NCBI GenBank assembly: GCA_040768845.1
Contig: JAXGME010000002.1
Location: 1-64,000 of the forward strand
DNA from: JAEZHK01 sp040768845
Lineage (GTDB): Bacteria; Bacillota; Clostridia; Christensenellales; Aristaeellaceae
Direction of reading: 5' to 3'
Length of the DNA stretch: 64,000 bases
Shown: positions 49,044 through 57,150 of the stretch, in pieces
Layout of the letters: every line of letters begins with the position of its first letter
Position numbering within the stretch: position 1 is the first letter of the stretch
The notes under the pieces: model-generated
What the model was told of the DNA's origin: nothing
Database searches by the model: none
What the model saw: only the letters and a program-made list of their open reading frames with translations
Program-made: the position numbers and the translations under genes

Positions 49044-51560
49044 ATGAAGATCGCGTTTTCCACCCTGGGATGCCCGGACTTTGGCTGGATGGACATCTAC
49101 GCCATGGCCAAGGACTTCCACTTCGACGGCATCGAGATTCGCGGCCTGGGCCAGAATATTCTGGCCGTCACCGCCTCGCCGTTCACCGAGCGTCAGATCG
49201 ACAAGACCCGCGCGAAGCTTCTCTCGCTGCGCCTGGAGATTCCCTGCCTGTCTTCCGGATGCTGCCTGAAGTACCCGGAGAAGCGGGGCGAGGTGATCGA
49301 GGAGATCCGCCAGTACATCGACCTGGCGGTCCGGCTGGGGACGCCCTTCATCCGCGTGCTGGGCGATCAGGACCCCGCGCCCGCGGGCGACGTGGACGAC
49401 GCGTACGTGGCGGGCCTTCTCCGGGCGCTGGCGGCGATGGCCGCGCCCGCGGGGGTGACGCTTCTGGTGGAAACCAACGGCGTCTATGCGGATACGAAGC
49501 GGCTGGCAAAGCTCCTTGATGCCGTGGACAGCCCCTTTGTGGCGGCGCTGTGGGACATGCACCATCCCTACCGTTTCATGGGCGAGGCGCCCCGCGACAC
49601 CGTGGCAAACCTGGGCGGCCGCATCCGCTACACCCATACCAAGGACTCCGTGATGGAGGACGGCCATGTGCGCTACCGCATGATGGGCGAGGGCGACCTG
49701 CCCGTCTACGGGATGCTGGACGCCCTCAAGGACGCCGGCTACGACGGCTACGTGTCGCTGGAATGGGTCAAGCGCTGGGCGCCGGACCTGACCGACCCGG
49801 GCATCGTGTTTCCCCACTTCGCCCAGTACATGCAGGTCTACTTCGAGGACCACATGCTGCAGCTGAGCGCCCGCGGCACCGGCAAGTACGTGTGGAAGAA
49901 GGAGCGCCTGATCGAGCTGACCTTTCCGGAGGTGCTGGACCGCATGGTGCGGGAGTTCCCGGACCAGTACGCCTTCCGTTACACCACCCACTACTACACC
50001 CGCACCTACGCCCAGTTCCGGGACGATGTGGACGCCTTCGCAAGGTCTCTCATCGCCATGGGCGTGGAAAAGGGCGACCACGTGGCCATCTGGGCCACCA
50101 ACGTGCCCCAGTGGTTCATTACCTTCTGGGCGACGGTCAAGATCGGCGCGGTGCTGGTGACGGTCAACACCGCTTACAAGATCCACGAGGCGGAGTACCT
50201 TCTGCGCCAGAGCGACACCCACACGCTGGTGATGATCGCCGGCTACAAGGATTCCGACTATGTCCGGATCATGCGCGAGCTGTGCCCGGAGCTGGAAACC
50301 GCGCAACCCGGCACGCTGAACGCCCGGCGCCTGCCCCGGCTGCGCAACATCATCACCGTGGAGTGCGACCTGCCCGGCGCCTTCACCTGGGACGAGGCCA
50401 TCGACCTGGGCGAGAGCGTGCCCGTCACGGAAGTGACCGCCCGCGCCCGGTCGCTCCGGGTGCACGACGTGTGCAACATGCAGTACACCTCCGGCACCAC
50501 GGGCTTCCCCAAGGGCGTGATGCTGACCCACTACAACGTGGTCAACAACGGCAAGGCCATCGGCGACTGCATGGACCTGTCCACCGAGGACCGGCTGATG
50601 ATCCAGGTGCCCATGTTCCACTGCTTCGGCATGGTGCTGGCCATGACCGCCGCCATGACCCACGGCACCACCATGAGCCCCATCCCCTACTTTTCGCCCC
50701 GGGTATCGCTGGAGTGCGTCAACCGGGAGAGGATTACCGCGTTCCACGGCGTGCCCACCATGTTCATCGCCATGCTGGAGCATCCGGACTTTGAAAAGAC
50801 CGACTTCTCCCACGTGCGCACCGGCATCATGGCGGGCAGCCCCTGCCCGGTGAAGGTGATGCGCGACGTGATCGATAAGATGAACATGTCCGAAATCTGC
50901 ATCACCTACGGCCAGACCGAGGCCTCCCCCGCCACCACGATGTCGAAGACCACCGACTCCGTGGAGACCCGCGTATCCACCGTGGGCGGCGCCATGTTCG
51001 CCGTGGAATGCAAGATCGTGGACCCGGAAACCGGCGAGGAGCTGCCCGACAACACCGACGGCGAATTCTGCGCCCGGGGCTACAACATCATGAAGGGCTA
51101 TTACAAGATGCCGGAGGCCACCGCCGCCGTCATCGACGCCGAGGGCTGGCTGCACTCCGGCGACCTGGCGCGGCGCCTGCCGGACGGCAACTTCAAGATC
51201 ACCGGCCGCATCAAGGACATGATCATCCGCGGCGGCGAGAACATCTACCCCAAGGAAATCGAGGAATTCCTCTACACCCATCCCGCCGTCAAGGACGTGC
51301 AGGTGATTGGCGTGCCGGACAAGCAGTACGGCGAGGAGATCCTGGCCGAGGTCATCTTAAAAGACGGCGCGAACGCCACCGCCGAGGCGCTCAAGGACTA
51401 CTGCCGCGGCCACATGGCCAAGCACAAGTGCCCCCGCTACATCGATTTTGTGACCGAGTTCCCGATGAACGCCGCCGGCAAGATCCAGAAGTACAAGATG
51501 CGCGAGGCCGCCACCGAACGCTTGGGGCTGGCCGCGGCGGCGAAGATCGAAACCGCCTGA
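49044..51560 (+). CDS. Fusion of sugar-isomerase-like TIM barrel and AMP-forming acyl-CoA synthetase
   Basis: An 838-residue fusion. Residues 1 to about 265 form an AP-endonuclease-2/xylose-isomerase-like barrel: FDGIEIRGLGQNILAVTASP, TLLVETNGVYADTKRL, ALWDMHHPYRF, YTHTKDS, YVSLEWVKRW (metal-binding Glu/His/Asp/Glu). Residues from about 285 form an acyl-adenylate synthetase: MQYTSGTTGFPKGVMLTHYN (P-loop, about 479), ITYGQTEASP, GWLHSGDLARRLPDGNFKIT, and the C-terminal catalytic Lys in GKIQKYKMRE. GGGAGGG lies seven bases before the ATG at 49044. Control by a T-box ties it to amino-acid supply. Neither substrate is known. Confidence 0.9.
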   Translation: MKIAFSTLGCPDFGWMDIYAMAKDFHFDGIEIRGLGQNILAVTASPFTERQIDKTRAKLLSLRLEIPCLSSGCCLKYPEKRGEVIEEIRQYIDLAVRLGTPFIRVLGDQDPAPAGDVDDAYVAGLLRALAAMAAPAGVTLLVETNGVYADTKRLAKLLDAVDSPFVAALWDMHHPYRFMGEAPRDTVANLGGRIRYTHTKDSVMEDGHVRYRMMGEGDLPVYGMLDALKDAGYDGYVSLEWVKRWAPDLTDPGIVFPHFAQYMQVYFEDHMLQLSARGTGKYVWKKERLIELTFPEVLDRMVREFPDQYAFRYTTHYYTRTYAQFRDDVDAFARSLIAMGVEKGDHVAIWATNVPQWFITFWATVKIGAVLVTVNTAYKIHEAEYLLRQSDTHTLVMIAGYKDSDYVRIMRELCPELETAQPGTLNARRLPRLRNIITVECDLPGAFTWDEAIDLGESVPVTEVTARARSLRVHDVCNMQYTSGTTGFPKGVMLTHYNVVNNGKAIGDCMDLSTEDRLMIQVPMFHCFGMVLAMTAAMTHGTTMSPIPYFSPRVSLECVNRERITAFHGVPTMFIAMLEHPDFEKTDFSHVRTGIMAGSPCPVKVMRDVIDKMNMSEICITYGQTEASPATTMSKTTDSVETRVSTVGGAMFAVECKIVDPETGEELPDNTDGEFCARGYNIMKGYYKMPEATAAVIDAEGWLHSGDLARRLPDGNFKITGRIKDMIIRGGENIYPKEIEEFLYTHPAVKDVQVIGVPDKQYGEEILAEVILKDGANATAEALKDYCRGHMAKHKCPRYIDFVTEFPMNAAGKIQKYKMREAATERLGLAAAAKIETA

Positions 51561-51570
51561 CGCACCCCCT

Positions 51571-51607
51571 GCCGGCCGCGGGGCGGGCCGCCCCCCCGCG
51601 GCCCGGC
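51571..51607 (+). terminator. GC-rich hairpin after the fusion gene
   Basis: GCCGG-CCGCGGGG pairs with CCCCGCGG-CCCGGC (bulged), followed by CCGCTTTCTCTT. The T-tract is weak, so termination is only likely. Confidence 0.45.
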
Positions 51608-51750
51608 CCGCTTTCTCTTGACACAACCGTTGCCTTCGTGTTACCGTAAAAATGGATGTCCGGGCGCCGCGCGCGCCGGCCCGAAGGAGGGATGCGGGGT
51701 TTCTTCCAATTCTATCCGGAGCGCATAGAAATGAAAGGACAGTGATGTGA

Positions 51751-53244
51751 TTGAGTGTGCTCGTGTCAAAAATTAAAGAGGTGCTGCTGTCCGTTTTGCC
51801 CATCACCGCCATCGTGCTGATCCTGCACTTCACGCTGACGCCCCTTGAGGGCGCGTCGCTGGCGCGGTTTCTCATCGGCGCGGCGATGGTGACGGTGGGT
51901 TTGTCCATTTTCCTGTTCGGCGTGGAGATCGGCATCACGCCCATCGGCAACGAACTGGGCTCGGGCATTGCAAAGACAAACAAGCTCTGGATCGTGCTGA
52001 TTGCCGGGCTGATTCTGGGGTTTATCGTGTCGGTGGCGGAGCCGGATCTGCACATTCTGGCCGGCCAGGTGTCCGACGTGACAAACGGGCTCGTTTCCAA
52101 GGCGAGCACGGTCGTGGTGGTTTCCGTGGGCATTGCGGTGCTGCTGGCCGCGGGCCTGTGGCGCACCATTTACGGTTTTCCGCTGTACAAGATGCTGCTG
52201 ATCATCTACCTGGGCGTCTTCGCGCTCTCCTTCTTTACCTCGCAGGAATTCCTCGCGATCTCCTTTGACGCTTCCGGCGCGACCACCGGCGCGCTGACGG
52301 TTCCGTTTATTCTCGCCCTGGCCGTGGGCGTTTCCGATATGAAAAAGGACAGCAAGGCCTCCGAAAAGGACAGCTTCGGGCTGGTCGCCATCGCCTCCAC
52401 CGGCGCCATTTTAGCGGTCATGATCGTGAGCATCATCGCCAAGCAGGACGTGGTCACCGCCGGCCTCGAATATGCCCCCGCGGCGGCGGATTCCCTGATG
52501 GGCCCCTTCTCCGGCATTTGGCGCAGCATCTCCGGTGAAACCTTTGTGGCGCTGGCGCCCATCCTCGCGGTGTTTCTGATCCTTCAGGCGGTGTACCTCA
52601 AACTGCCCCGGAGAACAGTCCGGCGCATCATGGTGGGCGGGGGCTTCACGTTTATCGGGCTGGTGCTGTTTCTCGTCGGGGTCAACGGCGGGTTCATGGA
52701 CGTGGGCCGGATCATCGGCAACAGGCTGGCGTCGCTGGACAGCAAGGTGCCGCTGGTGACGATCGGTTTTCTCCTGGGCTGCGTCACCATTCTGGCGGAG
52801 CCGGCGGTCTACGTGCTGACGCACCAGATTGAGGACGTCACCAGCGGCTACGTGCAAAGAAGGGTTGTGCTGATCACGCTGGCCATCGGCGTCGGCTTTT
52901 CCGTGGCGCTTTCGATGCTGCGCATCCTGGTGCCCGGCATCCGGCTCTGGCACTACCTGCTGCCCGGCTACGCCATTGCGCTGGCCATGAGCTTTTACGT
53001 GCCCAAGCTCTTTGTCGGCATCGCCTTTGACTCGGGCGGGGTCGCCTCCGGTCCGATGACCGCCACGTTCATCCTGGCCTTTGCCCAGGGCGCCGCGGAC
53101 GCCATCGAGGGCGCGGACGTCATTGTCGACGGGTTCGGGATGATCGCGATGGTGGCGCTGACGCCGCTGATCGCGCTTCAGATACTCGGCATGGTATTCA
53201 AGCGAAAATCCAAAAGGAGAGGCATTGATGGAAGCGACATCTAG
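51751..53244 (+). CDS. DUF1538 polytopic membrane protein (putative transporter)
   Basis: A 497-residue membrane protein with about 12 helices in two repeated halves. Each half carries a matching pair of motifs: first FLFGVEIGITPIGNELG, SVAEPDLHILAGQVSDVTNG and ISFDASGATTGALTVPFILA; second VTILAEPAVYVLTHQIEDVT and IAFDSGGVASGPMTATFILA. The duplicated (A/S)EP and FD(A/S)GG(A/V) blocks suggest a pseudo-symmetric transport path. The next gene, a tandem PII protein, overlaps its end by 17 bases. The start is taken as TTG 51751, the first start codon after an in-frame stop; the ribosome site (AAAGGAC) is 12 bases away and weak. Confidence 0.85.
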   Translation: MSVLVSKIKEVLLSVLPITAIVLILHFTLTPLEGASLARFLIGAAMVTVGLSIFLFGVEIGITPIGNELGSGIAKTNKLWIVLIAGLILGFIVSVAEPDLHILAGQVSDVTNGLVSKASTVVVVSVGIAVLLAAGLWRTIYGFPLYKMLLIIYLGVFALSFFTSQEFLAISFDASGATTGALTVPFILALAVGVSDMKKDSKASEKDSFGLVAIASTGAILAVMIVSIIAKQDVVTAGLEYAPAAADSLMGPFSGIWRSISGETFVALAPILAVFLILQAVYLKLPRRTVRRIMVGGGFTFIGLVLFLVGVNGGFMDVGRIIGNRLASLDSKVPLVTIGFLLGCVTILAEPAVYVLTHQIEDVTSGYVQRRVVLITLAIGVGFSVALSMLRILVPGIRLWHYLLPGYAIALAMSFYVPKLFVGIAFDSGGVASGPMTATFILAFAQGAADAIEGADVIVDGFGMIAMVALTPLIALQILGMVFKRKSKRRGIDGSDI

Positions 53245-53902
53245 CATCCGGACCCTCGCGCTGGAGAGAATCTGCGTGATCGTCAACTTCGGGCTGGGCA
53301 GCAAGGTGCTGCACAAGGCCAAGACACACGGCATACGCGGCGGCACCGTGCTGCTGGGAAAGGGCACCGTGAACAGCCGCGTGCTGGAATTTCTGGGTCT
53401 CTCCGACATCCGCAAGGAGATCGTCTTCATGGTCGCCGAGCGGAACACCGCCTTCGAGGCGATGGAGAAGCTGAACCGGGACTTTGAATTTGAAAAGCCC
53501 AACCACGGCATTGCGTTTTCCACCGGCGTGAACGTCGCCATCGGCGCGAAATGCTGCGAGGGCTTGGAATGCCGGACGAGCGGAAAGGAAGAAAATCACA
53601 TGTATCACGCCATCACCACCATTGTGGAGCGCGGCAGCGCGGAGGACGTCATCGCGGCGGCGGTCAAGGCCGGGTCCAAGGGCGGCACCATCCTCAAGGC
53701 GCGGGGCTCGGGCATCCATGAAACCAGCAAGCTCTTCGCCATGGACATCGAGCCGGAGAAGGAGATGGTGCTGATCCTCTCGGAGGCGGAAAAGACCGAG
53801 GCCATCATCGACTCCATCCGCAGGGAGATGAAAATCGACGAGCCCGGCAAGGGCATCCTCTTTGTGCAGGATGTCAGCAGAACCTACGGACTGTATAAGT
53901 AG
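53228..53902 (+). CDS. Tandem PII-like signalling protein
   Basis: A 224-residue cytosolic protein of two consecutive PII-fold domains. Domain 1 (about 12-110) has ERICVIVNFGLGSKVLHKAK, GIRGGTVLLGKGT and NHGIAFSTGVNVAIG. Domain 2 (about 124-224) has MYHAITTIVERGSAEDVIAA, GSKGGTILKARGSG and GKGILFVQDVSRTYGL. The GGT(V/I)L block is the PII B-loop-like signature. A canonical GlnB uridylylation tyrosine is not evident. It overlaps the DUF1538 gene, so it probably gates that transporter, as GlnK does AmtB. AGGAG lies upstream of the ATG at 53228. Confidence 0.85.
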   Translation: MEATSSIRTLALERICVIVNFGLGSKVLHKAKTHGIRGGTVLLGKGTVNSRVLEFLGLSDIRKEIVFMVAERNTAFEAMEKLNRDFEFEKPNHGIAFSTGVNVAIGAKCCEGLECRTSGKEENHMYHAITTIVERGSAEDVIAAAVKAGSKGGTILKARGSGIHETSKLFAMDIEPEKEMVLILSEAEKTEAIIDSIRREMKIDEPGKGILFVQDVSRTYGLYK

Positions 53903-53906
53903 ACTT

Positions 53907-53954
53907 TGAATTGAGCGGCCCGGCGCGAAGCTTCGCGCCGGGCCGCTCAATTCA
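53907..53954. terminator. 48-base perfect palindrome between convergent genes
   Basis: The two 24-base arms are exact complements with no spacer (centre between 53930 and 53931). There is no T-tract. Probably a bidirectional terminator or transcript-end stabiliser. Confidence 0.7.
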
Positions 53955-53962
53955 GGCCGGAT

Positions 53963-55060
53963 TCAGGTGGGAGCGGGTTCGGGATCGTCCGACGGGCGCG
54001 CCCTGAGCGCCTCGACGTCCGCCTCGGTGATGGCCATCAGGTCCTCCCGGGTGGGGCACTCCATCCCCGACAGCCGGTTGGCCTGCTCCACCAGCACCCG
54101 CTCGAAGATGTTGCGCACGCCGCGGGCGTTGCCAAAGGCGATCGAATTGGTGTTGGTCTCCTCGATCAGCGCGCGGACAGAGGCCCCGGCGGCCTCGTCC
54201 AATTCGTACTGGTTCTTCCGGCATTGCAGTTCAAAGATCGCCATCATCTCGTCCAGCGAGTAGTCGTCAAAGTGCAGGTAGCGGTTGAAGCGGGATTCAA
54301 GGCCGGGGTTGGAATGGACGAACGCATCCATCAGGGCGTCGTAGCCCGCGACGATCACCACCAGATCCTCCCGGTGGTCCTCCATGGCCTTGAGCAGCGT
54401 ATCGATGGCCTCCTGGCCAAAGTCGTTTTCGCCGCCGCCGTTGAGGGCGTAGGCCTCGTCGATGAACAGCACGCCGCCCAGCGCCTTTTTCACCACGTCG
54501 CCGGTCTTGATGGCGGTCTGCCCCACGTAGCCGGCCACCAAGCCGCTGCGGTCCACCTCCACCAGGTGCCCCTTGGAAAGGATGCCCAGGCTGTGGTACA
54601 CCCGGGACATGAGCCGGGCGATCATGGTCTTGCCGGTGCCGGGGTTCCCGGAGAACACCATGTGCAGCGACATATCCAGCGTGGGCAGGTCGTGGGCCTG
54701 GCGCATCTTGTGGACGGTCACCATGTTGATGAGGTTGCCGACCTCTTTTTTGATGCTGGCAAGGCCGATATAGCCACCCAGCTCTTCCCTCAGCGCGGCG
54801 ATGTCCTCCGGCGGCTGCGCCTCCTTCTCCGCCTCGACCGGCGGCGCGGGCGCGGCATCGGCGGCCTCCGGCGCGGCCGGTTTTTCCGGCTCGTCCGGCT
54901 TTTCCGACGCGGGCGCGGCCGGCTTGCCCGCCGCCCGGATGCGGTCCGGCGCCAGGCTGGGCGCGCCCCACAGATCGTCCGCGATCCTGCGAAGGTTGTT
55001 CTGGGTCAGCTTCTGGATGACCTCCAGCTGCTGGAATATGATCTCGTCCTTGGCGTCCAC
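53963..55060 (-). CDS. AAA+ ATPase of the CbbX/SpoVK family
   Basis: A 365-residue protein. A linker rich in Pro, Ala and Glu (about 35-85) separates a short N-terminal helix from one AAA+ module. The module has YIGLASIKKEVGNLINMV, Walker A VFSGNPGTGKTMIARL, the pore-type loop VAGYVGQTAIKTG, Walker B GGVLFIDEAYAL, LESRFNRYLHFDDYS, and sensor-2-like GNARGVRNIFE. In Bacillus SpoVK acts in sporulation; CbbX remodels Rubisco. The GTG at 55060 has AAGGAGGG seven bases upstream. A Zn-dehydrogenase gene lies just upstream. Confidence 0.9.
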   Translation of the reverse strand: MDAKDEIIFQQLEVIQKLTQNNLRRIADDLWGAPSLAPDRIRAAGKPAAPASEKPDEPEKPAAPEAADAAPAPPVEAEKEAQPPEDIAALREELGGYIGLASIKKEVGNLINMVTVHKMRQAHDLPTLDMSLHMVFSGNPGTGKTMIARLMSRVYHSLGILSKGHLVEVDRSGLVAGYVGQTAIKTGDVVKKALGGVLFIDEAYALNGGGENDFGQEAIDTLLKAMEDHREDLVVIVAGYDALMDAFVHSNPGLESRFNRYLHFDDYSLDEMMAIFELQCRKNQYELDEAAGASVRALIEETNTNSIAFGNARGVRNIFERVLVEQANRLSGMECPTREDLMAITEADVEALRARPSDDPEPAPT

Positions 55061-55072
55061 CGTGTTCCCTCC

Positions 55073-56149
55073 TTATGCGCCAGGCACCAGCGCGATCTTC
55101 AGCCCCTCGCGCTTTTTGCTGATCTCAAACGCCTTCTGAAAGTCGCCCATCGGCAGCACGTGGGTGACGATGCCCTCGGTGCCCAGGCTGCCGTCGACGA
55201 TGCCCGCGATCGTCCGCTCAAAGCAGAAGGGGCTCAGGCTGACGCCGTAGATGTCCAGCTCCTTCGCGTCGCCGATCAGCGACCAGTCCACCGTGGCGGG
55301 GGCGCTGAACACGCTGAACTCCACATAGCGCCCGCCCTTTTTGATCAGCTGCAGTCCCTGGCTCACCGCCGAGGGGTGGCCGCTGGCCTCGATGTACACG
55401 TCGCAGCCCGTGCCGCCCGACATCTCCGCGATGAGGGGCGCGACGCCGTCCTCGGTCCAGGGCCCCATGGCGTGGGTCGCGCCCAGCTTGAGGGCCAGCG
55501 CCCTCAGCCACGGCACCGGATCAATGGCGATCAGCGCGCGGGGTTTGAGCCGCGCCGCCGCCGCGATCATCCCCAGCCCCAGTGTGCCCGCGCCGGCGAT
55601 GACCACCACGTCCTCCGGTTCGATCCTGGCGCGGTCCACCGCGTGCATCGAACAGGCGAAGGGCTCGATGAGGATCGCCTTCTCCAGCGGAAGATCCTCC
55701 GGCACCGCGTAGTTCCGGGCGTTCTTCGGCAGCCGCACGTATTTTGCGAAGCCGCCGTTCAGATGATGCTTGAAGCCGTAGACGTTGTGGGGATCGCACA
55801 GCCAGTACTTGCCCTCGCGGCAGTAGCGGCACTCGCCGCAGGGCACCAACTGTTCGGTGACAATGCGGTCGCCAGGCCGGAAGGGGCCATCGTAGAGCGG
55901 CCCCACCTCGGCCACGCGGCCCAAAATCTCGTGGCCGGGGATGAAGGGCGGTTCCACGTAGGCGGGGTTGCCGCCGCCGCCCCAAAAGCGCGCGCCGCCC
56001 TCGTAGCACTTGATGTCGCCCGCGCACACGCCGCAGGCCTCGACTTCAAGGATCAGTTCCCCCGCGCCGGCCCTGGGCACGGGCACTTCTTCGTAGCGGT
56101 AATCGCCCCTGTCGCGCGCCACGACGGCAAACATTTTCTCCGGCAGCAT
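55073..56149 (-). CDS. Zinc-dependent medium-chain dehydrogenase
   Basis: A 358-residue alcohol/polyol-type dehydrogenase. Catalytic zinc motifs are ACGVCAGDIKCYEG and PGHEILGRVAEVG; the structural zinc loop is CGECRYCREGKYWLC. The NAD loop is VVIAGAGTLGLGMIAAA. The insertion GGARFWGGGGNPAYVEPPF is longer than usual and recalls erythritol/threitol-type dehydrogenases. GGAGGGG precedes the ATG at 56149. It reads into the AAA+ gene after 12 bases. Substrate unknown. Confidence 0.9.
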   Translation of the reverse strand: MLPEKMFAVVARDRGDYRYEEVPVPRAGAGELILEVEACGVCAGDIKCYEGGARFWGGGGNPAYVEPPFIPGHEILGRVAEVGPLYDGPFRPGDRIVTEQLVPCGECRYCREGKYWLCDPHNVYGFKHHLNGGFAKYVRLPKNARNYAVPEDLPLEKAILIEPFACSMHAVDRARIEPEDVVVIAGAGTLGLGMIAAAARLKPRALIAIDPVPWLRALALKLGATHAMGPWTEDGVAPLIAEMSGGTGCDVYIEASGHPSAVSQGLQLIKKGGRYVEFSVFSAPATVDWSLIGDAKELDIYGVSLSPFCFERTIAGIVDGSLGTEGIVTHVLPMGDFQKAFEISKKREGLKIALVPGA

Positions 56150-56342
56150 GCGCTTCCCCTCCGTTTCATGGCCTTTGGTCAGATTATACCAGAAGCCCCG
56201 CGGTTTGTGAAGGCTGCGCCGCGGTTTTCCCCCGCGGCGGCGCGCTTCGACAGGGCGCGACACGGCAGGGCAAAATATGTGGTTGTAAATGCGGGGCCCT
56301 TCTGCTATAATTTCGGTATGCCATGGAGAGGAAGGACTTTTT

Positions 56343-57146
56343 GTGAAGCTTTTCATATCCGCGGACATTGAGGGAACCTGCGGCATCGCCCACTGGGATG
56401 AAACCGAAAAGGGCCGGGATCTCTATTCGCACTTTGCCCTGCAGATGAGCCGCGAGGTTGCCGCGGCCTGCGAGGGCGCGCTGGAGGCCGGCTGGAAGGA
56501 AATCCTCGTCAAGGATGCCCACGACTCCGCCCGCAACATCGACCCGAACCTGCTGCCCGAGTGCGTGCGCATCTTCCGGGGCTGGGGCGCGGACCCGCTG
56601 TGCATGATGGCGGGGCTGGACGGGAGCTTTGACGGCGTGGTGTTCACCGGCTACCACTCAAACGTCGGCAGCGACGCAAACCCGCTGGCCCATACCATGA
56701 ATACGCGCGTTTATGAGTTCCTGATCAACGGTGAGCCGGCGTCGGAGCTCTACATCAATTGCCTGATCGCCGCCCACCTGGGGGTTCCGGTGTACTGCGT
56801 GACCGGGGATCAGGCGCTGTGCAACTGGATGAAGTCCAAAAACCCCGTGACGCTGACCGTGCCCGTGGTGGACGGCTTCGGCGGCGGCACCATTTCGCCC
56901 CATCCCGCCGCCGCGGTCAAAATGATCCGGGGCGCCGTGCGCGCGGCGCTGGAAATGCCCCGGGAGGGCTTTATGTTCCCGATGCCCGAATCGGTCCGGA
57001 TGACGGTCTCCTTCCGGGAGCACCCGACGGCCCGGAAGGGCGGCTTTTACCCGGGCGCGGTGCGCCGCGGCCCCCGGACGGTGGAATACGAATCCCGCGA
57101 CTTCATGGATGTGCTCCGCTTCATGATGTTCGTGGTCAACGGCTAG
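56343..57146 (+). CDS. D-aminopeptidase DppA-like (family M55)
   Basis: A 267-residue zinc peptidase. Metal motifs: KLFISADIEGTCGI (SxDxEG), VKDAHDSARNI, FTGYHSNVGSD and AHTMN, with NGEPASELYINCLIAAHLGV (Glu) following. DppA releases D-Ala from D-amino-acid peptides and serves in adaptation during sporulation in Bacillus. The GTG at 56343 follows AGGAAGGA by six bases and begins at the conserved core. The LD-carboxypeptidase gene follows after four bases. Confidence 0.9.
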   Translation: MKLFISADIEGTCGIAHWDETEKGRDLYSHFALQMSREVAAACEGALEAGWKEILVKDAHDSARNIDPNLLPECVRIFRGWGADPLCMMAGLDGSFDGVVFTGYHSNVGSDANPLAHTMNTRVYEFLINGEPASELYINCLIAAHLGVPVYCVTGDQALCNWMKSKNPVTLTVPVVDGFGGGTISPHPAAAVKMIRGAVRAALEMPREGFMFPMPESVRMTVSFREHPTARKGGFYPGAVRRGPRTVEYESRDFMDVLRFMMFVVNG

Positions 57147-57150
57147 CGGC

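Noticed and set aside
49038..51281. A 747-codon minus-strand frame antisense to the fusion enzyme
   Set aside because: Shadow frame: His/Val/Gly repeats typical of antisense to GC-rich code, with no start signal.
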